This document shows positions 34,258-43,385 of a DNA stretch of 64,000 nucleotides, piece after piece. The stretch's first letter is position 1. Every line of letters begins with the position of its first letter. This DNA comes from Rhabdothermincola salaria (GTDB lineage Bacteria; Actinomycetota; Acidimicrobiia; Acidimicrobiales; Acidimicrobilacustridaceae): contig NZ_JAJQXW010000001.1 in the NCBI RefSeq assembly GCF_021246445.1, positions 558,001 through 622,000 of the forward strand, written 5' to 3'. Below the pieces are notes generated by a model. That model had not been told where the DNA came from. It saw nothing but the letters and a program-made list of their open reading frames with translations, and did no database searches. A program made the translations under genes and the position numbers.

Positions 34258-36087
34258 TCATGCCACTGCTCCGGGGTGCGGTGGGGCGGCGGCGTGATGG
34301 CTCTGGGGGGTCAGGCCGGCGAGGGCCACCGCCCGGGCAAACTCGGGGATCAGTTCGGCCGTCTCGTCGAAGCTGCCGACGTGACGCACCCTGCCGGCCT
34401 CGAGGTAGGCGACGCGGTCACAGCGACGAATCGTGGAGAGACGGTGGGCGACGACAACGAGGGTGAGTTCACCGGCCAGGGCTGCCACAGATTCGACGAC
34501 CGCCGCTTCGGTCTCCACATCTAGCGCAGCGGTGGCCTCATCGAGCACCAGCACCGAGGGTTGGGCGTAGAGGGCACGGGCGATGCCCAGGCGCTGGCGC
34601 TGACCGCCGGACAGGCGGGTGCCGCGTTCACCGACCATGGTCGATACCCCCTCGGGCAGACTGCGCACGAACTCGTCGAGCTGGGCCCGGCGAAGGGCGT
34701 CCCACAGGAGGTCCTCGTCGACGGCAAGGCCGAAGGCAACGTTCTCGGCAACGGTGGCATCAGCCAAGAACACGTCTTGGGGCACCAGCCCAATCTCGCG
34801 TCGCCAGGTCCGACCGTCCTCGGCGAGGGGATGGCCATCGACCTCTATCTTGCCGGCTGTGGCCAGGCGCAGGCCACACACCACGTCGATGAGGGTGGAC
34901 TTGCCTGCCCCGGAGGGTCCCACCACGCCGAGCGATGTTCCCGGTTCCACCGCCAGCGACACGTTCTGTAGTGCATCCGTGGGTGCCTCCCCGTAGCGGA
35001 ACGACACACGGTCGAGAACCAGTCGGCGGGGGCGTCCCTCCGCCCGTCGGGGCGGCATTGATACGAGCGTTGGACCGGAGAGCGTCTCGATGCAGAGGTC
35101 GTCCAAGTCCGCAGTGATGGACTCCAGGGCAGCACGACCAACCTTCACGTTGGTGACGGCAGCCAGCAGGCGCGACAACGACGGCAGCATTCGGAAGGCC
35201 ACGGCGAGGAGCACGGCCAAGGTCGCCAGACCTGCCCTGGAGCCATCGCTGGTGGCCACCACGACGCCGGCGATGATGCCGAAACCACCCATCACGAGGA
35301 TCTCGAGGTAGTAGCGGCTCAGCTCGGCGGCGAAGGTCGTGAAGCGCTGCGCCCGTGCCTGGGCTTGCCGGTCCACGGCGAACGCCTCGACCAGGTCGGT
35401 CTCGGAACCGCGGAGACGATGCTCCCGGAGGCCGCCCAGGCCCTCCTGGATGAGCCGGATGACAGTGGCCGCCTTCTGCTGCACGATGCGGGCGTTGCGG
35501 CGGGTGCGCGTCTGCAGCACCTTGACGTAGAACAACGACGCCAGCCCGAAGTACGCCACGCCGATGATGGCGGGAATGGGGGCCGACACGACGAGCACTA
35601 TGGCCAGCACCATCAGCGTGGCCGCCTCGGCCACGCCGCTGGCGGTGGCCAGCACCCCTTGTTGGAAGAACTGTTGGATAGAGGTGGTCAGCGTGCGCAG
35701 CGACGCCGACGTGTTGTGGTCGTCATGGAACGAGAGCGGGGCGTCGAGGTAGGCAGCGAAGAGGCGGGTGGCGGTGGTGGCCCCTGCGTTGAGAACCACG
35801 CCCACGCTCCACCAGCGGATGAGGGCCATGGCAACGCTCTTGGCAGTGAAGAAGAGGACGACCAGCGCCAGAAGCCAGCCCACTGAGAGTCCATCGATGA
35901 AGGGAAGAACGCCGACCGGGGATTCGCCCGAGGAGTCGGACAGGGTGTCGATGAGGGGCACCAACAACAAGATGCCGATGGCATCGAGACCGGCGGCCAG
36001 CACCGACAGCAGCGACAGGCCCGCAAAACGTCGAACGATTCGACGATCAAGGATCCGCCGAGCCTGCGTGAAGTACTCGGGCATCAC
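34258..36087 (-). CDS. ABC exporter (MsbA/PglK-like), likely lipid-linked oligosaccharide flippase
   Basis: A 609-residue half-transporter with six predicted membrane helices in the first 300 residues (ABC_membrane) and a complete ATPase: Walker A VGPSGAGKST, Q-loop VPQDVF, signature LSGGQRQRLGIARAL, Walker B VLVLDEATAAL and switch His in VVVAHRLSTI. The opening (ARRILDRRIVRRFAGLSLLS then AAGLDAIGILLLVPLI) matches the PglK start. GTG 36087 has GGAG six bases upstream; ATG 36084 is adjacent. As first gene of the pse operon it probably flips the Pse-containing lipid-linked glycan. Lipid export is the other possibility. Confidence 0.85.
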   Translation of the reverse strand: MMPEYFTQARRILDRRIVRRFAGLSLLSVLAAGLDAIGILLLVPLIDTLSDSSGESPVGVLPFIDGLSVGWLLALVVLFFTAKSVAMALIRWWSVGVVLNAGATTATRLFAAYLDAPLSFHDDHNTSASLRTLTTSIQQFFQQGVLATASGVAEAATLMVLAIVLVVSAPIPAIIGVAYFGLASLFYVKVLQTRTRRNARIVQQKAATVIRLIQEGLGGLREHRLRGSETDLVEAFAVDRQAQARAQRFTTFAAELSRYYLEILVMGGFGIIAGVVVATSDGSRAGLATLAVLLAVAFRMLPSLSRLLAAVTNVKVGRAALESITADLDDLCIETLSGPTLVSMPPRRAEGRPRRLVLDRVSFRYGEAPTDALQNVSLAVEPGTSLGVVGPSGAGKSTLIDVVCGLRLATAGKIEVDGHPLAEDGRTWRREIGLVPQDVFLADATVAENVAFGLAVDEDLLWDALRRAQLDEFVRSLPEGVSTMVGERGTRLSGGQRQRLGIARALYAQPSVLVLDEATAALDVETEAAVVESVAALAGELTLVVVAHRLSTIRRCDRVAYLEAGRVRHVGSFDETAELIPEFARAVALAGLTPQSHHAAAPPHPGAVA

Positions 36088-36156
36088 AGCCGGCTCCCTG
36101 AGGTTGACCCAGTGCTCGACTTCAACTCACGTCCTCGATATCCGCCACTTGCGCAT

Positions 36157-36162
36157 AGTGTA
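36157..36162 (-). promoter_or_regulatory. -10 box TACACT of the flippase-pse operon
   Basis: On the minus strand TACACT fits TANNNT and would start RNA about 60 bases before the GTG at 36087. The 204-base gap also has to serve the plus-strand dehydrogenase gene at 36292. No other promoter for the seven-gene minus-strand operon is evident. Confidence 0.35.
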
Positions 36163-36291
36163 GAGCCTCGACGGGGCGAGGCAGCCGGACCTTGGGTGGC
36201 CCCTTGATCGGCGTTGACGTGGACCTAGTGCGGTCAGGATGGCGTGGGGTCGGCTCACAATTGTCGGGATTGTCCGGCAGCAAGGACGGTA

Positions 36292-37560
36292 ATGGAGACG
36301 AATGGTCGGCGGTTGGTCGTCGTAGGGCAGGGTTACGTGGGGTTGCCTCTTGCCATGCGAGCGGTCGAAGTAGGTTTCAATGTCGTCGGAGTAGATACTG
36401 ACGACGACAAGATCTCGGCGATCCGGGGTGGCAAGTCGCCCGTTGAAGACGTCAGCGGTCAGCGCCTCGAGGTGGCCTTGGCCTCTGGCCGCTACCAGCC
36501 CACGAGCGACGCTGCGGGCAGCAAAGGCTTCGATGTAGCGGTCATCTCGGTGCCTACCCCCCTCCTCGATGGAGTACCGGACCTCAAATACGTCGAACAG
36601 GCCGCCGCTGACCTCTCGGCGCACCTCCGACTTGGCGCGTGTGTGATCCTCGAGTCGACGACATACCCGGGTACGACCGAGGAGGTCGTCGCCCCGATCC
36701 TGGAGCAGGGAAGCGGACTGCGGGCAGGTCCCGACTTTCATCTCGGGTACAGCCCCGAGCGGATCGATCCGGGGAACGCCGAGTGGCGTTTCGAGAACAC
36801 CCCGAAGGTCGTGTCCGGGATCGATGAGGCCTCGCTGGCAGTTGTGCAGACCTTCTATGGCGAGCTGGTCGAGAAGACGGTGGCGGTGTCGAGTCCCAAG
36901 GAGGCCGAGCTCACCAAGCTCCTCGAGAACACCTTCCGACACGTCAACATCGCCCTCGTCAACGAGCTGGCGATGTTCGCGCACGATCTCGGCATCGACG
37001 TGTGGGAAGCCATCGACGCGGCGACCACCAAGCCGTTCGGGTACATGCGCTTCACCCCCGGCCCGGGCGTGGGGGGGCACTGCCTGCCGATCGACCCGTC
37101 CTACCTCTCGTGGAGAGTTCGACAGTCTCTGGGGCACTCGTTTCGTTTCGTCGAACTCGCCAACGACGTGAACGATCACATGCCGGACTACGTGGTGCAG
37201 CGGGTGGTGGAGCTCCTGAACGGACGGAGCCTTCCGGTGAACGGCCGGCGTGTCCTCCTCCTGGGCCTCGCCTACAAGAAGAACACGGGTGATGCCCGGG
37301 AGAGCCCTTCTCGGCGCATCTGCGAGCTCCTCCTCGGGCTGGGCGCAGACATTCGGGTTGCCGACCCCCATGTGGTGGATCACCATGTTCCGGCGGGCGT
37401 GACAAGGGTCGAGCTGACCGCTGAAGAGGCGGCGAGCGCCGACCTCGCGGTGCTGATCGTCGACCACGACGACTTCGACCTCGATCTGCTCGTTCGGCAC
37501 GCCACCCTCGTCTTCGACACGCGAAACAGGCTCACGGCGCCGAACGTTGTGCCGCTCTAG
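36292..37560 (+). CDS. Nucleotide-sugar 6-dehydrogenase (WbpA/WecC-like)
   Basis: Oxidises C6 of a UDP-HexNAc to the uronate with two NAD. 422 residues in three domains: an NAD domain beginning VVVGQGYVGLPLAMRAVEVG, the central helical domain with KLLENTFRHVNIALVNELAM, the catalytic Cys in PGPGVGGHCLPIDPSYL, and the C-terminal UDP-binding domain (LLGLAYKKNTGDARESPS). Sequence features are of the UDP-N-acetyl subgroup (WbpA/WecC) rather than UDP-glucose dehydrogenase. ATG 36292 has AAGGA nearby. Divergent from the pse operon. Confidence 0.9.
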   Translation: METNGRRLVVVGQGYVGLPLAMRAVEVGFNVVGVDTDDDKISAIRGGKSPVEDVSGQRLEVALASGRYQPTSDAAGSKGFDVAVISVPTPLLDGVPDLKYVEQAAADLSAHLRLGACVILESTTYPGTTEEVVAPILEQGSGLRAGPDFHLGYSPERIDPGNAEWRFENTPKVVSGIDEASLAVVQTFYGELVEKTVAVSSPKEAELTKLLENTFRHVNIALVNELAMFAHDLGIDVWEAIDAATTKPFGYMRFTPGPGVGGHCLPIDPSYLSWRVRQSLGHSFRFVELANDVNDHMPDYVVQRVVELLNGRSLPVNGRRVLLLGLAYKKNTGDARESPSRRICELLLGLGADIRVADPHVVDHHVPAGVTRVELTAEEAASADLAVLIVDHDDFDLDLLVRHATLVFDTRNRLTAPNVVPL

Positions 37561-37580
37561 GCGGCGAGACGGGACCCCAG

Positions 37581-38270
37581 GTGGTGACGCCTCCGGATAT
37601 GCCCGCTGGGTCCGAAGCGAGGTGGCGACCTTCGGCGATCGACGGCGCGGCGCTCGGTGGGCTCACCGTCGTGTGGTCGTGGTTCGCCAGCTTCCTCCGG
37701 CGCCCCGACCGGTGGTGGGCGATCCCGGCGGCCGTGCTTCTCGGTGCTTGCCTGCCAGCGATGGGCCGCGAGTCGGCGCGGGTCCTCGGTGAGGGGTGGT
37801 CGTGGGTGCTCCTGGCTGGGGTGGCCGGCGCCGGCTACCTGTGTGTGCCCGAGAACCGCCAGTACCTGCCGCTGATTCTCCTGATAGCGGTGCTGGCGGT
37901 CCTTCAAGGGTTCCGAGGCCGCGAGCGCTTCGAGTCGGCATGGTCCATTGCTGCTGCAGCCACCCTGGGGGCGGGGCTCTACGGTGCCACCGGTCGGCAG
38001 AGTGCTCTCATCGCGACGCTGTTCATGGTGGCTCTGTTGGGGGTCCCCGCTCTGCTGGCTCGTTCGTTGCGGGGTGCCCCACTTGGAGGGATGGCGCCGG
38101 CGGTGGTCGTCGGGCTGCTCGCCGGAGCTGCTGTCGCAGTGGCCCGTACCGGGGGACTGGCCCGCTCCCCGTGGCCAGCCTTGTTGTCAGTCGCAGTCGC
38201 GGCGGCCGGACTCGCGCTGTGTCTCGTTGCGGGCACGTGGTTCGTCCGGCGGTCTGCGTTGCCAACGTAG
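37581..38270 (+). CDS. Membrane protein of unknown function
   Basis: 229 residues with about seven short Ala/Leu/Gly-rich hydrophobic segments (for example WWAIPAAVLLGACLPAM, LPLILLIAVLAVLQGF, MAPAVVVGLLAGAAVAVA). No domain is recognised. It begins 20 bases after the dehydrogenase and is probably co-transcribed. It could serve the glycan pathway, but nothing in the sequence shows how. Confidence 0.6.
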   Translation: MVTPPDMPAGSEARWRPSAIDGAALGGLTVVWSWFASFLRRPDRWWAIPAAVLLGACLPAMGRESARVLGEGWSWVLLAGVAGAGYLCVPENRQYLPLILLIAVLAVLQGFRGRERFESAWSIAAAATLGAGLYGATGRQSALIATLFMVALLGVPALLARSLRGAPLGGMAPAVVVGLLAGAAVAVARTGGLARSPWPALLSVAVAAAGLALCLVAGTWFVRRSALPT

Positions 38271-38307
38271 AGATGCGGCAGGCGGGGCCCACTCGTGCGG
38301 GTGGCTC

Positions 38308-38955
38308 TCAGTCGCCCGGTGGGATCTGAGCTCGCCGGGCGGGGTTGCCAACGACGGTGACCCCAGGGGGTACGTCTCGGACGACCACGGCGCCGGCTCC
38401 CACGGTGGCACCGGCTCCGATGCGGATGCCTTCGCGGACGGTGGCGTTGGTGCCGATGAGGACCCCCGCTCCCACTGTCACGTTCCCGCTGAGGACCGCT
38501 CCCGGCATGACGGAAGTGAAGTCGCCGACCACGTCGTCGTGGCCGACTGCGCTCTGGTAGCCGATGTACACGTGCCGGCCGATGGCGGCTGTCGCCGACA
38601 TGTGAGCGCCGTCGAGGACAACTGTTCCTTCCTCGATCTCGACCGAGGTGCCGACCGTCGCTCGGGGGTGGATCAGCGTGGCCGCCCGCAGGCTGTGCGG
38701 TGGGAGCTGATCAATCACCTGTCGGCGGGTGTGGGGCCAGCCCACTCCAAGGATGTAGTGGGTGACATCGAGGTGGGGCAGCTCGGACAACGGACCGAGA
38801 TGGGCGATTCGCCCACGGAACCGTTGCTCAGGAGGTGGGTCGTCGGCCAGGAGGCCGACCACGGGAAGATCGATCGCCAGGTGCTCGGCCAGGGCCTCGA
38901 AACCACTGAGGACGTCGCTGGCGTGGCCTCCGCCTCCGATGAGTACGACACGCAC
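38308..38955 (-). CDS. Sugar O/N-acetyltransferase, PglD/NeuD family
   Basis: 215 residues: an N-terminal Rossmann part (VVLIGGGGHASDVLSGFEAL) that binds the nucleotide sugar, and a left-handed beta-helix of hexapeptide repeats from about residue 95. The catalytic His sits in YQSAVGHDDVVGDFTSVMPG, aligned with the PglD EHECVIGDF motif. The end VVRDVPPGVTVVGNPAR is the family's. PglD would N-acetylate a UDP-4-amino sugar, NeuD would O-acetylate sialic-like acids. With pseudaminate genes near and a PglE-like enzyme at 10.8 kb, both are possible. The gene is alone on its strand. Confidence 0.85.
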   Translation of the reverse strand: MRVVLIGGGGHASDVLSGFEALAEHLAIDLPVVGLLADDPPPEQRFRGRIAHLGPLSELPHLDVTHYILGVGWPHTRRQVIDQLPPHSLRAATLIHPRATVGTSVEIEEGTVVLDGAHMSATAAIGRHVYIGYQSAVGHDDVVGDFTSVMPGAVLSGNVTVGAGVLIGTNATVREGIRIGAGATVGAGAVVVRDVPPGVTVVGNPARRAQIPPGD

Positions 38956-39180
38956 GCGGCCAACGTAGCCTCGGCTCGACCTCGACTGAGACGATCAGGC
39001 CGTCATCAGCAGTCGCACCTAACTTCGCCGACCGAGTCCGGCTTTTCGTGCGGTGGAGGGGAACTGGTCGACTGGGTGCCGTGGCGCCGACCGTCTCGAG
39101 GCAGCGGTGTACGGGCGGAGGACCTGCGGGGTAGGTGGTGCGGGCTCAACCCATCGGTCGCCCCAGTCCCAGGGGTCGCG

Positions 39181-39186
39181 TAGGAT
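39181..39186 (+). promoter_or_regulatory. -10 box TAGGAT before the CapD-like gene
   Basis: TAGGAT fits TANNNT and predicts a start near 39,193, about 38 bases before the chosen GTG at 39231. It lies in the 275-base gap after the divergent acetyltransferase gene. Confidence 0.4.
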
Positions 39187-39230
39187 CCTGCGGTCGAGGG
39201 ACTGCGGAGCCACCGGCGGAAGGCGGGAGT

Positions 39231-41090
39231 GTGACGAGGAAGCGAGCCAGGTTCGGGATCCGAACAGCGGTGCAGGTGGCCATCGATTGTGGCGCGTTCG
39301 CGGTCGGCCTGGTGCTGGCGATGGTGCTGCGCTTCGACGGCAACGGCCCGATCACCGATTTCGGCGTCTACGGCGGTCGTGAGCTCCTCGAGGGGCTCGG
39401 TCTGGCCGTGCTGGTGCTCGCCATCGTGGGGCTCCTCGCCCGAGCCATGCGAGGCCAGCTGCGCTACGGATCCTTCGAAGAGGTCATGCGCCTGGTCGAG
39501 ACCTTCTTCGTGGCTGCCGTCGTGCTCTTGGTCCTCAACCAGATCCCTGACCAGGCCATCCTCCCTGCCTCGGTCATCGCCGGCGGCACCCTCGCCGGGT
39601 TCGCCGTGGCCGCCGGGGTGCGCTTCGCCTGGCGCCTGAACCGGGAACGCCGTCTGCGCCCCGGCGTCACCGCCGAGCCCGTGGTGGTGGTCGGCGCCGG
39701 CGAAGGCGGCGAACAGACCGTCACCGCCATGCTGCGCGACCCCGACAGCCCCTACCTGCCCGTCGCCATCATCGACGACGACCCCACCAAGGCCCGGTTG
39801 AAGATCCGCGGCGTACGGGTCATGGGCGACCGCACCGCCCTGGCCGCCGTCGCCGCCGAACACGGCGCCCGCGTCGTGGTCATCGCCATCCCCGGAGCCC
39901 GGTCCGAGACCATCCGCGAGCTCGCCGGGCTGGCCGTCGACGCCGGGCTCGAGGTGCGGGTGCTGCCACCCGTCTCCGAGCTGTTCGGCGGGGCCATCGG
40001 CGTGGGCGACATCCGCCCCGTCACCGAAGCCGATCTGCTGGGCCGCGAGATGGTGGAGACCGACCTCACTGCCATCGCCGGCTACCTGCAGGACCGCCGG
40101 GTGTTGGTCACCGGCGCCGGCGGCTCCATCGGCTCGGAGATCTGCCGCCAGGTGGCCGTGTTCGGACCGGCCGAGCTGGTGATGCTCGACCGTGACGAGT
40201 CCGCCCTTCACGCCCTGCAGCTCGACCTCTCGGGGCGGGCCATGTTGGATTCGCGCAACCTGGTGGTGGCCGACATCCGCGACCGCGACCGCATGTTCGA
40301 GGTCTTCCGCGAGCACCGGCCCCAGGTGGTGTTCCACGCCGCCGCCCTCAAGCACCTGCCACTGCTCGAGATGCACCCCTGCGAAGGGGTCAAGACCAAC
40401 GTGTACGGCACCCTGAACGTGCTCGATGCCGCCGGGTCGGTCGACGTCACCGAGTTCGTCAACATCTCCACCGACAAGGCCGCCGACCCCACCTCGGTGC
40501 TCGGCTACTCCAAGCGCCTGGCCGAAGGCCTCACCACCTGGGCCGCCGGGCAGTACCCCGGGCGGTTCCTGTCGGTGCGCTTCGGCAACGTGCTGGGCAG
40601 TCGGGGGAGCGTCCTGACGGCGTTCCGCTCCCAGATCGAAGCTGGGGGGCCTGTCACCGTCACCGACCCGGACGTCACCCGCTACTTCATGACCGTCAGC
40701 GAAGCCGTGCACCTGGTGGTGCAGGCCGGGGCGGTCGGTGCCGACGGCGAGGCCCTGGTGCTCGACATGGGCGAACCGGTCAAGATCGACGACGTGGCCC
40801 GCCAGCTGGTGGCCCAGTCCCCCCGGCCGGTGGAGATCGTCTACACCGGCCTGCGTCCGGGGGAGAAGCTCCACGAGGTGCTGCTGGCCGAGGGCGAGAA
40901 CGACCACCGCCCCGCCCACCCCCTCATCTCCCACGTGGTCGTGCCCGTGCTGCGGCCGGGCGACCTCGACGTGCTGCACAAGGCCTCGGGCGACAGCGAC
41001 GACGCCGCTATCCCCGTGCTGCGCCGCATGGCCCTCGAGACCATGGCGCCCGGTGCGTCGGACGACATGCGGCGTACCCAATCTCCATGA
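39231..41090 (+). CDS. Membrane-bound nucleotide-sugar 4,6-dehydratase (CapD/WbpM/PglF family)
   Basis: 619 residues: four N-terminal membrane helices (to about 140), a CoA-binding-like Rossmann domain (VVVVGAGEGGEQTVTAML), and a dehydratase domain beginning VLVTGAGGSIGSEICRQVA. FHAAALKHLPLLE and ISTDKAADPTSVLGYSKRLA hold the active site. The residue four before the lysine, Met in WbpM and Tyr in PseB, is Leu here. GTG 39231 has GGGAG just before it. It converts UDP-GlcNAc (or similar) to the 4-keto-6-deoxy sugar and could feed the PglE-like aminotransferase at 10.8 kb. Confidence 0.9.
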   Translation: MTRKRARFGIRTAVQVAIDCGAFAVGLVLAMVLRFDGNGPITDFGVYGGRELLEGLGLAVLVLAIVGLLARAMRGQLRYGSFEEVMRLVETFFVAAVVLLVLNQIPDQAILPASVIAGGTLAGFAVAAGVRFAWRLNRERRLRPGVTAEPVVVVGAGEGGEQTVTAMLRDPDSPYLPVAIIDDDPTKARLKIRGVRVMGDRTALAAVAAEHGARVVVIAIPGARSETIRELAGLAVDAGLEVRVLPPVSELFGGAIGVGDIRPVTEADLLGREMVETDLTAIAGYLQDRRVLVTGAGGSIGSEICRQVAVFGPAELVMLDRDESALHALQLDLSGRAMLDSRNLVVADIRDRDRMFEVFREHRPQVVFHAAALKHLPLLEMHPCEGVKTNVYGTLNVLDAAGSVDVTEFVNISTDKAADPTSVLGYSKRLAEGLTTWAAGQYPGRFLSVRFGNVLGSRGSVLTAFRSQIEAGGPVTVTDPDVTRYFMTVSEAVHLVVQAGAVGADGEALVLDMGEPVKIDDVARQLVAQSPRPVEIVYTGLRPGEKLHEVLLAEGENDHRPAHPLISHVVVPVLRPGDLDVLHKASGDSDDAAIPVLRRMALETMAPGASDDMRRTQSP

Positions 41091-41475
41091 CCCAGAGGTC
41101 GATCATCGAGAAGCGCTTGGTCGGGAGAGATTCTGAACCGATCCGCTTCATCTCGCAGCGCGAGCACCCGAGGGCATCAGGTGCCCGGGGTGATCCACGT
41201 GGCTCCAAGAGAACGAGAGAACGGCCCCTGCCGGTTCGCTGATGTCGGATGGAGATGGCTCTCCCAGGCTTCACGTCCAGCGCACCCCCCTCTCGGCAGC
41301 CATCTGCGCCAATTGGGTCACACCGTGCGTGAGTCCGATCGTCTACAGCCAGGCTTCACTTCCGCCAGGCGAACGTGACATCTCGTGAGCTGTTTGCCCG
41401 AGCTCCATGGAGGCTTCGTCGGCCAAAGCGCGCTAGGGTCCCGCGCCTTGATTAGATATTTCAACATGGGGTGGG
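41091..41475 (+). other. 385-base gap before the secreted protein gene
   Basis: No coding frame with protein-like composition is seen on either strand. It contains the likely -10 box of the next gene (41,434-41,439). Composition is lower in GC near its right end. Confidence 0.5.
41434..41439 (+). promoter_or_regulatory. -10 box TAGGGT for secreted repeat protein
   Basis: TAGGGT fits TANNNT and lies 37 bases before the ATG at 41476, which is preceded by GGGTGGG. No -35 box stands out. Confidence 0.38.
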
Positions 41476-43385
41476 ATGATGGGTGACTTCAGGCGGAGCT
41501 GGGGCCTTTTAAGCGTGAGTGCTTGCCTCTTGGCACTAGTGCTGGTGACGCCGGCGAAAGCGCAGGCCGAAGTTGTCGTCATTGGAAACGACCAAGAATC
41601 TCCGGTGTTGTCGTCGTTGTTGGTGTCGCCGACGTCGGCTGATGTGTCGGCTGCTGCGGTGCCGGTGTCGTTGGTGGCCGGAGCGGTGGACGATGTCAGT
41701 GGTGTTGACGGGATGTCGTTCCAGTTGGTGAACGTGGCGGAGGATGTCACGTATGCGGCTGGGGCGTCGCTGGTTGATGGTGATGCCTTGGATGGCACGT
41801 GGGAGGCAACGGTGGTTTTGCCTCGCTATGCGCCTTCGGGGACCTACGTCGTTCGGTGTGCCGTGCGTGATGCGGTGAACCGTTGGTCTGACGACTGCCC
41901 TGGCTCGTTTTCGGTGACGGTGACTGGTGGTGATGTTCTGCGTCCGGTGTTGTCGTCGTTGTTGGTGTCGCCGACGTCGGCTGATGTGTCGGCTGCTGCG
42001 GTGCCGGTGTCGTTGGTGGCCGGAGCGGTGGACGATGTCAGTGGGGCACGTGGGAGGCAACGGTGGTTTTGCCTCGCTATGCGCCTTCGGGGACCTACGT
42101 CGTTCGGTGTGCCGTGCGTGATGCGGTGAACCGTTGGTCTGACGAATGCCCAGCATCCGAGACCGTGGCAGTGACCAATGATTTTCAGCCGCCGACGGTC
42201 ATTGGGACGGCGGATCGCGAACCGAATAGCGAGGGCTGGTACAACGGTCCGGTTTCGATCTCTTGGTGGGCTGAGGACAACGTGGACGGGGTCCTCCCAA
42301 GTCCGGCCCCTGTCACCCTGGGCACAGATGGATCGGATCAATTCGCATCGTCTGATTCTGTCTGCGACGCCGCGGGCAACTGTGCAGTGGGACAGTACGG
42401 ACCAGTGAACATTGATTCGTCCCCTCCCGCGATCTCGCCGGTGCTGGACTCGAGCCCCAACGATGCCGGGTGGTTCAACCAGATGCCCACGGTGTCCTTC
42501 GCGTGCGCCGACGCCCTGTCAGGTATAGCGAGTTGCGCGGAGCCGGCGACCGTTGGAGAGGGTGGAGACCAGGCCGTCGAGGGAAATGCGGTTGATGTTG
42601 CTGGCAACGAGGCCACCGCACAGAGTGCAGGGCTGAACGTCGACCTGAGCGCCCCGCTGGTGACAGATCTCTGGCTTTCGGTCTCGCCTGTGTCCATGGC
42701 GCAAGACACTGTGGTAGGCGCGGACTTCCTTGATGAGCTCTCCGGCGTCGTGGGAGCGGAGTACTTCGTTGGGGCGGATCCGGGTGCTGGCGCGGGTCAG
42801 GTCATGTTGGTCGACGAGGGCGAGGCAAGCGCGACGATCACGGGAGGGTTGTTGTCTCCTGGCGTGCACAACCTCGGAGTGCGCGTGGTCGATGCCGCCG
42901 GGAACTGGTCGGATACCGTGACCATCTCACTCGTCGTCTACGACCCCACCGGCGATTTCGTCACGGGAGGTGGCTGGATCGTGCCGGGCGGTGACTTCTC
43001 CGATTCCGGGGACGACCTGCCGGGACTCGACGGCTCGTCGAAGGCGAACTTCGGGTTCGTGGTGAAGTACCGCAACGGCGCCTCGACGACGCCCGACGGC
43101 AACCTGCAGTTCGTATACCGCGCAGGCGACTTCCGGTTGCACTCCGAGTCGCTCGAATGGCTGGTCACCAACCCGACCATGGCCCAGTTCCAGGGAACGG
43201 CCACCATCGACGGGCTCCCCGGGTCGTACCGGTTCAGCGTGCAGGCCATCGACGGAGGAAGGAACGGGGCGGACCGCTTCCGACTCCGGGTCTTCGGTCT
43301 CGCAGACGACCCGCTTGCCGACTCGGCCACCTACCAAGCATCGGGTGACGTCAGCGGCGGCAACATCATCATCCATCGCCGCTGA
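41476..43385 (+). pseudogene. Secreted Ig-like repeat protein with post-COAP-1-like C-terminus, frameshifted within a repeat
   Basis: Starts with a signal peptide (about 30 residues, cleavage after AKA) and a 114-residue Ig-like repeat (SSLLVSPTSADVSAAAVPVS). A second copy begins 342 bases later but lacks 91 bases, so the first frame ends at 42,129. The shifted frame continues from the repeat end through beta-rich segments to 43,385. The tail (FVTGGGWIVPGGDFS, KANFGFVVKYRNGA, SLEWLV, GNIIIHRR) is the post-COAP-1 type of secreted actinobacterial proteins. As written the full protein cannot be made without frameshifting; a repeat-collapse error in the sequence is possible. Likely a cell-surface or secreted protein. 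Confidence 0.7.
41602..42143 (+). repeat. Exact direct repeat, 342-base period, second copy lacking 91 bases
   Basis: 41,602-41,702 equals 41,943-42,043 with no difference, and 41,794-41,893 equals 42,044-42,143 with no difference. The middle part 41,703-41,793 is missing from copy 2. Since 91 is not a multiple of three, the reading frame shifts at the joint (CAGTGG/GGCACG). Confidence 0.9.

Noticed and set aside
39006-41081. A 691-codon minus-strand open frame opposite the CapD-like gene
   Set aside because: Antisense shadow; the plus-strand protein shows complete dehydratase motifs.
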